This document shows, one piece after another, positions 24,309 through 36,636 of a DNA stretch of 64,000 nucleotides (the stretch's first letter is position 1; the number at the start of each line of letters is the position of its first letter). The stretch lies in assembly GCF_029227915.1 (NCBI RefSeq), contig NC_079877.1, positions 15,546,851 to 15,610,850 of the forward strand, in the 5' to 3' direction. This DNA comes from Hydractinia symbiolongicarpus. Its lineage: Eukaryota; Cnidaria; Hydrozoa; Anthoathecata; Hydractiniidae. The notes beneath the pieces were generated by a model. That model worked only from the letters and a program-made list of their open reading frames with translations. It was not told the origin of the DNA and did no database searches. The position numbers and the translations under genes were made by a program.

Positions 24309-27300
24309 GTAAGAAAATATTTCCAATTTTTTATTATTTTCTAAAATGTGGGCACTATCTCATTACTTTGTTATTGTTCTACGTCCTTAGCCGGTAGAAC
24401 TTTAAAGTGGCTCCTTTTTTGTCACATTTTTATTATCGAGGTTAGTGAAGCACAGAAGGGTACAAATCTAGTATAACGATACGTAAATTATTGGTTATTG
24501 AGTGTTTGATAACAGAACTACCCTGTTGAACTGTCAAAAGGTTTAAAAACCAATATTTTTACAAATAAATCATTTGGAATTATTATATTATGTTCAGTTG
24601 GTTTCACGAAGCTACAACGGTCGTTTTTTATTTTTTTGTGATCTAATATTTTAGGAAGCTAGATTTGTATTTGCTTACAAGGACTTTCAACAGGTTAAAA
24701 TTCTTTTTAAAAAACAAAATAAATCAAAAATAGTTGTTTTCATTAGTTTTTACGTTTCATTAATCTTCAAAAAAGCGGTGTTTACAATCTTCAACTCATT
24801 TTCCTGATTTCATATTTTTCCTTTGTCTTTAGCTGTGTCAGTTGAAAATAATTAATTATTTATAAAGTGATCACTTTTTCTGCGCAAATACTTCCCCATG
24901 GAGGATTTGGTGTAAATCAATCAGACGTCGGAGAACCTCCCGCTGAAACGGTTGGTTTATTAGTATTAATGTCGGCTTAAATCTACTCGCAAATTGTTTA
25001 ATACGGTTGAAGTTTGGTATTTTGGTTGTTGTGCTAAAGGCACAGTAATTGTAAAGGCATAGAAATTGTAAAAACGAGATAAAATAATGAAGGCCCTGTT
25101 AAGCTTATGAATAATGAGTTTAAAGATACACTTTGCTGATTGGTTTGTTCCCCCATCCTCCTGCGTTACTGACTGCAGAATAAACTACTTTGCTGATGTT
25201 CGTGGGGGTTCTTTCAATGCAAAAAATTATCTGTAAAGAAACATAAAAGTTGTTGCGTAGCTTGTTTAACGACTGCATGGTAAAAAAACCCTCACAATGT
25301 TCTAAGCGAGGAATTAAGGAAAAACAAATGTTAACCACAAAATGACAACGCTTTAACTTGTGAAAATAATTGTTTTAAATTTAATTTGATTTTTTTTTCA
25401 ATAATAGTAAAAGTTGGCGATATAAAGAACTCCTCCATACTTTATTTGAGCTATATTATATAACAGCTTGTGTAGAACCATTTTGCACATACCAACAATA
25501 TAGATATGGTCGTACGGGAACATGATGAACAATAAAATTCCCTACGTGTTTGCGTGCGGTTGTATTTTTATATACGTTAATGCCAGTGCAATAAAGTTGC
25601 CTTGTCCGTAATTTCTCATAAAATTCATGAATGACACACAGCAGAATCAAATTGCAGAGACTGCAAAAAATTTGTGAATATTTTTTAGAGGATATATTGT
25701 ATTAGATAAAACATGTATTAAAAAGTATATTTATCTACTATAATGCTACTTAAATTATGCAAAAGCTGTACGATTCAACACAACGTTACAAAATAAACGG
25801 AAATGCAAAATAAACAAAAACATTCAATGATAATACTAAACTTATATCTTCACACGTCCACTCGTTCCAAAAGTTTAATTGAACAAAAATTATTGTACTA
25901 AATGTATTCGAAACAAAAATTTATTAGGCTCCTATTTTCCTGCTCTAAATCCTACAATTTTCCAAGATAACTGCTATGAGAAAATATAAGTAACTATGTT
26001 TGACGACTAAAGTGTCTATATATCTTCGTAAAAACATTTTTACATAAATTCCATGGCTGTACGGGGTAAAATTAAGTGGGTTGTGGATGGCACAAACCAG
26101 TTATTAAGACAAATAAGATGCAAATATAATATTTTACCTATCAGTAATAGTAACAATATTTCATAATATTTGTTTAAATATCCTGAAACTGCAGAATAGT
26201 TTTTCATGTTTTGATTTTCTATTTCACACAATACTACCACAAAATTGCTGGTAATGAATAGACATGCGGGAAACATTCCACCAGAAGCGAAGCGTGCAAT
26301 ATGCTATTCAAGTTACTTAGACATATAGGCACTGCCAATTTTGTTGGATATATATTATAAGGTACCAGTCAATTCGTGTTTTTTAGAGACACTTGAAGAA
26401 AATAAGTGCTATTCGCGCTCGATTTTGTCAGTAATATATGTAGATAATCTTATACATCTAGGGTTAGACAAAATCAGAAGTTTCTTAATAGGAAGTGATA
26501 GATTTCGGTACATTCTCCAACTTAGATCTTCTCATTAAAATTTTAACTTATATTCTCGGACAACGGTAAAAACATGATGAGGCTATTGTCGACCGCGTCA
26601 AAAAAGTCATGTTTTTTAAAGGCAATACATAAAAACACGAATTTGATTATCTAGACAACCTACCATATATTCCAACTGACAACATTAAAAACATCAAGTG
26701 AGAATGCCAATTGTCATATTCAAGGTATCATTAAAAAATTTGCATTTATCTATAATATTATAAGCAGCAAAAGTAAATTTGTTAACCTAAAGTACATTGA
26801 TGGAACATGCTTGTTTTTCAAAAATAAAATAATACAACTGTCTGAACAAAAAACAAATATCAACAAACCAACCGCATGTTTTAATTTTCGCCGACGAAGG
26901 CGGAATCTTTAATATCGCCTGGGAAGATAGATAGAGAGATAGATAGATAGTTTGTAGACAGCCCAGCCGAGAGCCTGGACGCTTAAAAGTTATCCATGTT
27001 AAAGCTTAAATCCTCGTTGTGACAGATTTTTTTCTGAGAACGAGGCTAAAATGAGTTTTAAGCCAATAAGAATCCTAACAGTGCAACAAATTGCTTTATT
27101 ATACAATGAACATTACTTTATTTTTAAGTTTATAATCGAAAGTTAAAGCTCGTGCATTGTAGCATAATAAAGATCGTCTTATAATGCGCCATCTTTGATG
27201 ATATATAATTACGTCATTTCCTTCTGTACTACAATTTTGTAAGCACGTTGACGAACGATATATTTAGCAGAACTAATTAATTGTCAATGAATTTTAATTT

Positions 27301-30300
27301 AATGAGGAATTGTTGAGGCTGGATATTTTTGGTGAAAGATAATGTATTATATCTATAAAATCGTGACATGTATGTCACGATTTTATATCTCTTTTCAAAT
27401 TATTGCTAATGGCGGAAATCTTTATGCCGCAGGGCTTCTTGTTTTTAATTAAAACATAATTGATAAGAATATCAGTATAATATAAATTAGTTAAAAAACA
27501 TTTGCACAACGTTGAAAACTAAAGTAAAAAAGGCTCAAACAGTAAAGTAAAAAAGGCTCAAAGATTTAAGAACTTTTTGGTTCTAAGTCATCTCGCAACA
27601 ATACCGAAATATTTGTCACACTATTATAATTATTATGTCCTCAAATTCAATTAAACTCTTTGTCTCAGACGATCAGTATATGTATTTATAAATACTATAC
27701 ATAATTGATCTTTTTTCCGCAATCATGATTTTCATCTAAATCTTTTATATGGAGGAAAAATTCTGATCCCCTCATTTGGACTGAGAAATCTGAATGTTTC
27801 ACGTCATTAAAATCCAAACTACTGTGTTACAAATTCTATTTCTAAACATTGTCCTTCCTTGATTGGAAGAAGAAAATACACGCAGGAAACGGAAAGGGAG
27901 TTTTAAATTTTGTAGTACATATTATTCAAAATAGTGTAACAAGTCTGATTATGATGACTTCCCGTTATGGTAAGCTTTTCATTATTAAGCCCCATCGAAG
28001 CTTTTTAAACCCTGGATAGACTTAAATAAATTTGCATATAATAAAATTGTGGACTTTTGGTCTTCTATAGCAGCGGTTGGTAGAAGCGAAAATTGCCTGC
28101 AGGGTAAAAATCGAAAACTACTTTGGTATTAAAACAGATTTAACGAAAAAATTTTTTAATGATATCATTGGTATCCCAAATTACATCACATATGCATATG
28201 TGGGCTATTTTGACAATTTTGACGAAAATTTGAATTTCGCAAACAAGACTTTATTTTATCTATAAAGGTAAACTTGCTATGTGTTTTGTTTATAACAACT
28301 ACGGATGTTTGAGATAAGGTGCGCTAGTTTGTTATAACCTTTAAATCTGTTCTCTATTTTAACCCTAAGACACATATATGTCCGTAGCAACGCCCTAGTG
28401 CCCATTTGGTATCAAACATACATGCAACAAATAGTTACATATAGTTACATAAACATTAAATGGTGTTTACATGCCATTTAATGTTTGCCAAAAATTACCC
28501 TTGGAAGATATCATTTTTTCCAAAATGTTGTTTCCAGCCCCAGTTAAAACAAGGAAGAGTCACAACATTTTAACACTTAATTACATTGCAAAAAATGATT
28601 TATGTCAAGTCCAATAAGCTGCAGGAACTTACAACTCGTTCTGTCTGCAGTGCTAATAGATTTAACATAATTTTTTTAATATTGTTTCTTTTTCATTTAG
28701 CTAATGGAGTCACAATAACTACAGAATCAAATAATAAAACTGTACTGAATGGCACTAAGTTGGAATTGGAATGGACTATAAATGTATCTCCTGGTGACAC
28801 CTTCGTTTCGACAATTGTCTACTTGTTACCTGACTTCTCTAAACCATTAACACTGGGCCAAAATGTTGAAAATAAAGGTAAAGAATTATATGGTGAAAAC
28901 AGATTATTTGTTGCGTATGAGAACTCGAAATACACAATGACTTTAAAGGATGTGAAATATAATGAAAGTGGGACATTTCGACTTTATATACCTTCTCAAA
29001 ATAATGGTGCTAACGATACTCAATCCGACATTCATGTCATTGTTACAGGTAGGATGTACAATATGTCTGGTAATTTTCTAGCGTCTTTCACTTTTTTTAT
29101 CTAAACGTTGATAACATATATAACATTTTCCTTATTATTATGTAATACATTGCGTATAAATTACTCAGATAAAAAGACATGTTCTTCCAAAATCCTATCT
29201 CCTGATTGGCAAACATGAGCAGCAGCTATAGACAAATTATTGGTTGTGGTTAGTTAACAAAACAAATAAATATAATTATTTACCCTTTAGTAATCATTAA
29301 GATCGTGCGGAAGATTTCCCTTTCAAGAGCTCAAAATATAGCAACAAATGTTGTAAGCTGGTATTTTTGTAAGTGTAATTGATCAATGAAAAACAATCAC
29401 TGATTATGTTAGTGTAATAAAAGGTAGTCATTTAAGGAGTCTTTCTAAGATCTCCTACAAGGCTATGTAAACAAAAAGGATCAAAAATGATATTTTGAGT
29501 GGGTAGACCAAGTATAGTTTGACTGAAGTTATTTTGTTATTGAGGTCTGACGCCGATATTCATTTTCTTGTCCCTGATATTTCGCAGAACACTTTTGTTA
29601 ACATTTTACAGGTCTATTGATGATAAATTAAAGTAAAAAAAGTAAATACAGTATAATGCCAAAACCACATAACTTACTGGCCAATGACTTGGAGATTGAA
29701 ACATAAACTTGTTATTTTTTAACTTAGATTTCCCAAAATTTTGTGTTTTTATGGAAATAAAGAACAAACATTAGGTGCACAAATCAAAAAGATTTACTAC
29801 AGAAACGTCATTGTTTTAATTTTTGTTTGAAAACATTGGAATCTTATATCATAGAAACAACCAATCACTTCACAATTTCTTGACCAACCGCATTTGTGTG
29901 GTTAAGTAACACTGTCCACAGGAAATCTGCCGTCGTTTTCGACATTGAAACGACGATGCAAACATTACCTTTCTGCAGACAAATTTGCTTGGCTATTTAA
30001 CAACTCAGAATATGGGTTGCAATTGTTACCAAGATTGTTCTTGGAAGACTAGGTCATTCTTACAGGTACAGGTAAGAATTTTGTTTTAGACGATATCATA
30101 GATGGACATGATCATACCGGTTCTTTGTTTTCCTATAGTAAAATTTAGTTCAACTTGCTGGCTAGCTGCCTGACATTGGAAGAAATCAGCCTTTTTTAGC
30201 TTTTAAATTATCAATAACTATATTCCAAGACTTTTTTTAAAATTGTAATCAATAGACAATTTTTAAAAATTGTGTCATACTTATTTTGATGAAGGCATTT

Positions 30301-33300
30301 GTTGCAGTGTGATCTGTTTTCCTTCTTGTTGATTACATAGAAAACAATAGCTCTTTATTATTTATCTTACAATACCAACAACAAATAATGTGGCTTTTTA
30401 GGTAGCAAAAAAAGCGTGTACAAAAAACTTAGTAATAAGAAAAGCAGCTGTTTAGGGTATTGTACTTTAGCCACCACAAACATTAGAAATTTCTGTTACC
30501 TAACTAGCTCACATTTGATCTATTTTTTTAATCCTCAGAGTCATTAAAACTAAAATGTCAAAAAATAATATATCATTGTTGCTTCATCAGATCGTAAATG
30601 TAACAGAAATGAATCTGAAAATGATTTTGGCACAGCAATTTAAAATGGTCTTGGAAAACGATATAAAAGGGTGCTTTTAATTCAAGATTGAAAGTTAAAA
30701 ATTTGGTTTATGTAACAAATCTCAACACTGTCTGCATAGTAATTTCCAATTAAGGGTCATATCGCTCAGAATTCGTAAATTACTTGGCTACGTTTTTTAT
30801 GTATTTATATGCCTATTGCGTACAAGCTCATTTATTTTCTAGAGGAATCCATACTATAATACCCGTATAAGTCTGTTTGTCTGTGAAGCAAAATGTTAGT
30901 GACGACTTTATTAAGCTTGCTAAGTCCTTGATATTTTTTTATTTTTTTACATGTTTGTATGCTATTAGTTTTTATTCATTAATTTAAAAGAATAGTTATG
31001 ATTAATAACTTTTTAAGTAATACATGTGTTATGAGTAAAACAAATTTGAATCGTTAAATCGTATAATGTGACTAACGCCATTTTAAAAATTAACCCCCGT
31101 ACGTTTTTAAGCGATGATGCGTGCTTGGTGGACAATCTAATGTAATGGTGGCCATCTTTTGCAGGTTGTTATTTGATCTTTTTTTTCTAAAAACTTTATG
31201 TTGTGGTTTTTATATGTTTCGTATGTTAAGGTTTTATAGCTATGGATAAATCTTAAAGAAAATAATTGTAAGATTTTGGTTACAAACGTAGATTTTGAAG
31301 GAGCATGGCTAAGTCCAGCTTTGGCAAGGTAGCCATTGCTAATCTTTTGTTTTTATTCTGTCAGGTAAAAACGCTTCTTATCCTTGCCAAAATTCTTTCT
31401 CTTCGTTTGAAACTGGATTAGAAGTACAAGTAACCAAATGCAGTTTAGCTACACCACAATTCTTATTCAATAATTCTTGTGTTAAATGAATTAAGGTAGT
31501 AATCACTTTTGTTACTATCAAATAAACGATAGTGCTAAATTGAGAGCTTACAAGTAACGAAGGATATCGTGTACTTCACGTTTCTTACCGTCTTAAGACA
31601 ATCTTCCGGATGTTCCAGCTGTTCACTATTGCTATCAATAGCAACAAACTTTACTACCTGGTCGCTGCTTAAAAATTTACCTTTTCTGTAAATTTCAAAA
31701 CAGTCTTTAAGTTTTTTGTCTTTTTCACTGCTATGGTAACATTGGGCATCTGTGTGATTTAATTTTTGTGATTTCCACCATAAAGATTCGCGATTTCTCA
31801 AATAAAAGCTAGCTACACTTTTGTCATAAGAACATAAATTATAAAAATATGCCTTATAAGAATATCTAGATAAGATTTTAAAATCACTTCAAACTATTTT
31901 CACAATGTAGAATTTAGATTAATGGCCATCCTGGTCGAAATACTTATGACAAAAAAAGTTTTTAATAAAGTGTGCTTGCTTATAAAAATTGTGAATTAAA
32001 TTTCACGAATATTAAAACTTTGGCTGTGTATTTATTTTTGCAGCATCTCTATAAGTGTGCCACAACTGGCTAGTTAGCTGTTATCTATATATTTTTTTGC
32101 TTATCTGTGACGTATGCTTTGCATTTGCAGGTCAGTTAGTTATGACTAAAAAGTATGTTCGAATATTATATTAAATATCGCTAACTTTATAGGAGGAAGC
32201 TAGGTGACAAAAAATAGATTACCTCTAGCTATAGAAAAACAATAAAATAAATTAACACAAAAGAGAAGATGTTAGTCACGAGAAACAGAGACGTGAATGT
32301 TTGCAACAATAGAGGTAATTGTGGCTCTTTGATGAAATTGATAATGTTGGTTGTCCCTAGAAGCACTACCACCAAAGTCTGCATTATGGAAAAGTACGGT
32401 GGAATGCCCTGACAGTTCTAAAAAGCTTGAAATCTGTGCGTGTTGATGTCAGAAAATATTAACACACTTCAAATTAACTGTGAATACTGACAAGTAAACC
32501 TTAGCAAATTCGGAGTTTGATTACACAGAAATGATTTTTTATACTATCAAAATTTAGTACTTGTGATCAAAAGTGACCCTCAGTTACAAAAAAATGTCTG
32601 GGAGAGCTGTTGTTAATAAATAATAGATTTATTAACTCTAAAAGAAGTATTCAAATTAACGTGGAAAAATGAAAAAAAAATTTTAATAAGTATTCCACAT
32701 ATCCTATGTACACTTTTTTAATTTTGCTATGTTTTATCTGCTTTAGAGTAAAAACTTCCCTATTTAGCAAAGTAAAGCAATCATTTTCTGCGTAGAATGT
32801 AGCAACAAAATGAAAGTAGCGGTGTTCCTTTCTTTTTACAGGTAGGGCAAACTTGTGTAACCACAAATTTGGATTTCATTATACTGCATCCGAAAGTGAG
32901 ATTTTTTCTTTGTTTCCGAATGTATGTGGATATCCGATACCTGATGGTAAATGGAAAGTGGGGGAAGACACCTTTAGTACTTTATCTGCTCCTTCCGTAA
33001 TTAATAAAGCAACCAGACGATACAAATACAGTTTTAACACTCGACCTATCAGTCGAAAAGATTGTGGTAAAAACTTCACATTTATTACTTCCAATACAAT
33101 AGGAAGTATGGATTGGAATGTCATACTTGATGTTAAATGTATGCATTAATTTTGTTAGATCCTTGTTTCATTTTTTCCAGTGTTTGGAGTACTCTTGCAA
33201 ATTGTATATTATTTTATTCCATAGTTTTACCTTCACTGGTTTCGAATGTATTATTTTACAGACACAATGCAAGTTGTGTTCGTGTCACTTGGAATGCGGA

Positions 33301-36300
33301 AGATACTGGGAAATGTAACATCAGCTATCATTTGCAGTTTGCCGGTACACAAGCTGTGTATAACATTTCCAGCACAGATTTTACACTCTGCAATTCTTCA
33401 GATGTTGATGTCGTTTTTCTTTGGGCATCATACAAGGAAAACATTGGTGGAAAACTTGCCAGTAGAATTAGTGCTACAACCTCGTCACCAGATACTAACC
33501 TAACGAACAATGCCGGAGAAAATATACAGGCAACATGTAAATACATATTTTATATTGATTTTCCTGTGTTTAGACACTGTTAATAACATATTTACAAAGG
33601 GATAGGGTAAGAATAAGCTAAGAAATATTTGAGAACCCCGAAATAATTTTAAAAGATTGGACATTTAAAAGTCTACAAAATTAAATTTGTTGTAAAGTTT
33701 CCCAATGACTATAGAATATGGTGTTAACTGTTAATGACACTTTAAGTTCCTTACAAAACCAAAATTAAAATGCGATGTAATAATTGAATATAACCCACAA
33801 AAATTTAGTTACTAGTGGTACACAGGGTATATATTATTGGTAAACCTTTTTGAACAGGCTTTATCTTAAAATTTGGTAACTTTGTGCATTCTGGATCGGT
33901 CTTTCTAAAACACAAATAAATGTCTTACAAAACAATTGCTTTTGGCAAACTTGCCTAAATTTAATTTTTTTTAGTTTTTTTTTACGAAACGTGTCTTCCT
34001 GATTGAAGTTTAAAATTTTAAAGTCAAGAATAATATTTTCTTGATATGTCGTTAAAAACAATTATCAGGATTACTAAGATTTGCTAACACATGCGTCTAA
34101 GCATTTTTGTGTTATCAATAAATATTTCAATTTTAGGTAACCATCAATATACAAGTAACATTGTTACTGGGATCGTCACATTAGCTGTCACACTTATTAT
34201 AAATACAATTATCTTTGTCATTTTCAAGCACAAAGGTTAGTATGTCATTTCTTCTGTTCTTGACTTAAATTGTGAATGCAAGTTTCAATTAAACTGATAT
34301 CATCATTTACGACCGACACGTTGTAAAATCAGTATTTTTGGTACACACTGCATAAATCTAAGAAAGTAGGTGAAAATGAAATGCAGCTAATGGATCAATT
34401 TATATTTTTACTTTAAATTGTTACTATTTACTTGCTTCATCTGTGGAATTACAGTACTTTCAAGAAATGTAAAGAATAAGAAGAATTGGCTACAGCTTAA
34501 GGCTTTTACCGTCATATAAACAATAACGTTCTCTATAAGTATAAGAATTGATAAGAAATATAAAGATCTAGTCGTATTCATGCAGAAGAATCCACTGCAT
34601 CCCTCATTAAATCCATTAACGGGATGCCAATACAAAATACATACTACAACAGAGTGATTTTAATTTTAAAATCTCACTATCTGTATTATTCTATATTCAT
34701 ACGCGCTAAAATAATACTTGTAAAAAATAAAATAAAATAAAATAAATAAAAATTTCTGACCAATTTAAAGGTGTCTAAAAACAGTTACTTAGAAAAACTA
34801 AACTAGCTAACACTATATGTTGCTTTAATCCTTACAGAAGTACAACAGAGAAAAGAAGCATAACCAGACATTAAATACTACAACATCGTTAAGCCATGCA
34901 ATGAGGGGTTATTACAAAATTACCACAGTGTACAGTTTTTAGCACATCATACCAAATCGGCTATTTAACATATTACATAGAGCAACCCTCTCAAATTTAC
35001 ACACAGAACGTTAGAAATCGACAGTTAACGACACATAGAAATGAAATGTAAAAACTTGAATCGTTTATGTTGCGTACCACCGCAATACTTTAGTCCAAAA
35101 TTAAAAAGAACGGTTTGCCTTGCAGACATAATCTCAAATCAACCCAATTCACTTACTTTGTCTTAGCGCACAAAATCTTACAGAAAATGTCAAAAATGGA
35201 AGAATCAATTATTTCGATTATATACAAACTTCTCCAAAAAAATAATTTGAAAAAGGATTAGGATCTAGTTATACTAGTAATACAAAATATGTATTTTATC
35301 TCGATAATCTTACATATTGTCTTCCCTAACAAATGCTGATCACAAAATATAAAATTACAAAATCAAATTACTTCTACTTTTTCCTCAAATTTTTAAGTCT
35401 CACAATATTTAAGCCTTTTTATCTGTTTAGTTGTTTGCCAAAAACAATTTTGTGTATTCATGGTTGGCTCCAGATGCCATCGAAATTCGACTGATATATT
35501 TTTCCATTGACCTTTTGCCTAAGTGGATTTTTCCACCGCCCTTATCGACTAGTCTCTCATAATAATACGAAGTCTCCTTGTCTGTCTGTGACTGTTGCCA
35601 AGTCGATTATATTTTTTACAGTTTCTTTAACAAAGTCTATAAAACATCGCCTGTAACAGTGCTCTGGAAGTTCCCAAACTAAATCACCGTCAAAGGAAAG
35701 CATAATAAGATAGAGAAGTCGTTGCGTTGCACTTTTAATTTAAGGCAAAATAACTTGGAAATCGGCGAAAATAACTCACGTTGTATCCTGCGTGGGTAAG
35801 TAGGGACTACCAGGGACCAAATTAAGACTAATTTTCAGAACCTTGGTCAACCCAAACTTTTTCGGAAAAGAATGGTTAATGGTGTCAAAAACCCTTTAAG
35901 TATCCATATCTTTGAGACTGTTAGTCAGAAGTATATGATCCTATACATTTTGTTGATCAGCGTTTTAAACTCAACACATTACATACATCATGTTAAAAAA
36001 AACCCTGTAAAATATATTTTTAATTGCGCTACTTCAGTCATCAAAAGTCCTAAAATAACCTATATAATATTTCCATTATTAACCTGCTTAAGTGCGTTTT
36101 TCCATATCGACTAGTACAATATAGAACAGGGGTTAATTCGTTGATGTTTCAGAGGAAAATATACAACGATAGTAATATAGTTATTATTTTCATTTTTAAG
36201 TTATTTCAATAGCACATTTTCTTTTTTTCTTCGTCATTCCAAACATTTCAAGAATTACTTTATAAGTAGGAAAAAATAGCGGACAATAAAATCTTATAGT

Positions 36301-36589
36301 TTTTCCACATAAAACATTTTTTTCCTCATTTAGGCTTTATTACTGTTATTTAGGTTTTATAATACTCAGCATGAGCCAGACGAGACCACCACAAAGCAAT
36401 AAAAATCAACGTACTAACGATTACGAGGCAACAGGGGCAACGATATGTCATTATGCAGATATTAACAGCAAAGCTGTGAAAGAAGGTATATATGAAGATT
36501 TGACAACGACCGCTGATCATTCCAAGCAGTATTATGAAATTGAGTTGAATACAATGCAAGGAAACATATACGCCAATACTACGACTTAA
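24227..36589 (+). CDS. Locus C: complete Alr-like Ig-superfamily receptor
   Basis: Six exons: 24227-24308 (signal peptide), 28701-29048 (domain 1), 32842-33138 (domain 2), 33225-33536 (ECS), 34137-34235 (TM) and 36354-36589 (tail). All introns are phase 1 with GT/AG ends. The joined frame is 1374 nt, 457 residues plus TAA, with no stop. Approximate layout: signal 1-27, Ig-like domain 1 28-143, Ig-like domain 2 144-242, ECS 243-346, TM 347-379, tail 380-457. The product is a plasma-membrane adhesion/recognition receptor. Alr1 and Alr2 of Hydractinia control colony fusion by homophilic binding, so this is a candidate allorecognition or related cell-recognition receptor. The tail keeps all five ladder tyrosines, suggesting phosphotyrosine signalling. 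The long first intron makes the signal exon the least certain part. A start at 28595 reading straight into domain 1 is the alternative. Confidence 0.85.
26926..26950 (+). repeat. GATA microsatellite
   Basis: A short imperfect run of GATA units (GATAGATAGAGAGATAGATA) in the first intron of locus C. Confidence 0.9.
27355..27386. repeat. Perfect 15-bp hairpin
   Basis: The arms ATAAAATCGTGACAT and their exact reverse complement are separated by 2 nt, in the first intron of locus C. Confidence 0.95.
28451..28486. repeat. Perfect 13-bp hairpin
   Basis: The arms AAACATTAAATGG and their exact reverse complement surround a 10-nt loop, about 215 bp before the domain-1 acceptor of locus C. Confidence 0.95.
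28701..29048 (+). CDS. Locus C exon 2: N-terminal Ig-like domain 1 without cysteines
   Basis: Acceptor CATTTAG to donor ACAG|GTAGG, phase 1, 116 residues. The opening NGVTITTESNNKTV and strand-like KLELEWTINV, YTMTLKDVKYNESGTF and DIHVIVTG read as a V-set-like sandwich (L-x-D-V-x-Y-x-E-S-G-x-F replaces the usual L-x-D-x-G-x-Y-x-C). There is no cysteine in the exon, so the canonical B-F disulfide is absent. I recall this as typical of Alr N-terminal domains. Several N-x-S/T sequons are present. In Alr proteins this is the polymorphic binding domain. Confidence 0.8.
30850..31110. repeat. Interspersed repeat copy (ATAATAC...GTCTGT family)
   Basis: This copy shares with 63396-63660 a start of ATAATA-x-CCG followed by GTCTGT/GTCTG runs, and an end with CGCCATTTT, A/T-rich bases and ACCCCCGT. 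A third partial start lies at 35550-35600. It probably belongs to a short dispersed element family. Its ends and class are not defined. Confidence 0.45.
31365..31489 (+). pseudogene. Possible degenerate Ig-like exon within locus C
   Basis: A good acceptor (TTTTATTCTGTCAG) opens a phase-1 frame starting GT as in the domain-2 exons. It reads 41 codons (GKNASYPCQNSF, TGLEVQVTKC, PQFLFNN) to TGA at 31487-31489. The C-x-N, E-V-x-V and C-x-x-x-x-P-x-F spacing resembles the first half of a domain-2/3 module (compare EKAEVEIYGHPKPKVIF at locus D). The second half is not recognisable. It lies in the domain 1 to domain 2 intron, where a three-Ig Alr gene would have another domain. Confidence 0.35.
31589..31801 (-). 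CDS. Unrecognised antisense exon candidate in locus C intron
   Basis: On the minus strand a frame of about 71 codons runs to a clean donor (AAGACG|GTAAGA) at 31589. It contains YHSSEKDKKLKDCFEIYRKG, then VVKFVAIDSNSEQLEH and PEDCLKT. Composition is polar and protein-like, without the homopolymer bias of the random frames nearby. I do not recognise a family and cannot find its partner exons. It could be a fragment of an unrelated gene or of a mobile element. Confidence 0.3.
32842..33138 (+). CDS. Locus C exon 3: Ig-like domain 2
   Basis: Acceptor CTTTTTACAG to donor AAAT|GTATGC, phase 1, 99 residues. Cysteines occur in LCNHK, NVCGYP, KDCGK and at the split C-terminal codon region. The tryptophan is in DGKWKVGED. 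RRYKYSFNTR matches KKYRYSFTTE of locus A. It is an I-set-like module as in loci A and D. Confidence 0.8.
33225..33536 (+). CDS. Locus C exon 4: extracellular spacer (fibronectin III-like)
   Basis: Acceptor TATTCCATAG to donor ACAT|GTAAAT, phase 1, 104 residues. RHNASCVRVTW, EDTGKC, SYHLQF, FTLCNSS and WASYKENIGGK align closely with the locus A exon 4345-4650. The C-terminal Ser/Thr/Asn-rich stretch (SATTSSPDTN) looks like a glycosylated stalk. The intron before it is only 86 bp, far shorter than in locus A (1.39 kb). Confidence 0.8.
34137..34235 (+). CDS. Locus C exon 5: transmembrane segment
   Basis: Acceptor AATTTTAG to donor AAAG|GTTAGT, phase 1, 33 residues. Hydrophobic IVTGIVTLAVTLIINTIIFV is followed by FKHK. 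It is similar to the locus A TM (shared LIIN/I and the basic end). Confidence 0.8.
36354..36589 (+). CDS. Locus C exon 6: cytoplasmic tail with five-tyrosine ladder
   Basis: Acceptor TTATTTAG is phase 1 and the exon ends in TAA, 78 residues. Ladder tyrosines are DYEAT, HYADI, IYEDL, QYYEI and IYANT, spaced 10, 13, 13 and 13. YADI and YEDL form an ITAM-like pair with a 9-residue spacer. YYEI is a third Y-x-x-I. The tail is Thr/Asn-rich and lacks a recognisable catalytic domain. The likely role is recruitment of SH2 proteins after phosphorylation (inference). Confidence 0.82.
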
Positions 36590-36600
36590 AAGTAGCGGAA

Positions 36601-36636
36601 TTTTACACACATATATATAGACATATATATGTGTAA
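36601..36636 (+). repeat. Imperfect hairpin in locus C 3' UTR
   Basis: TTTTACACAC plus an AT alternation pairs with ATATATATGTGTAAAA, with a 2-nt bulge, starting 12 bases after the stop codon. It may be a structured 3' UTR element or simple AT repeat. Confidence 0.7.

Larger units (their letters stand above)
24309..28700 (+). other. Locus C first intron
   Basis: This 4.4-kb AT-rich intron holds a short GATA microsatellite (26926-26950) and two perfect hairpins (27355-27386 and 28451-28486). A 62-codon frame at 28077-28265 ending just before GTAAAC has no family resemblance. I see no other gene. Confidence 0.5.

Noticed and set aside
28595-28700. Start codon 28595 as the true N-terminus of locus C with the hydrophobic run before domain 1 as signal peptide
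   Set aside because: The hydrophobic codons coincide with the polypyrimidine tract and AG of a phase-1 acceptor at 28700, and a proper signal exon with a strong donor exists at 24227. Kept only as the alternative start.
32879-33124. 81-codon minus-strand frame
   Set aside because: Antisense shadow of the domain-2 exon of locus C.
33118-33583. Alternative forward and reverse frames over the locus C ECS exon
   Set aside because: Shadows of the real exon. Only the frame used at 33225-33536 is phase-consistent and matches locus A.
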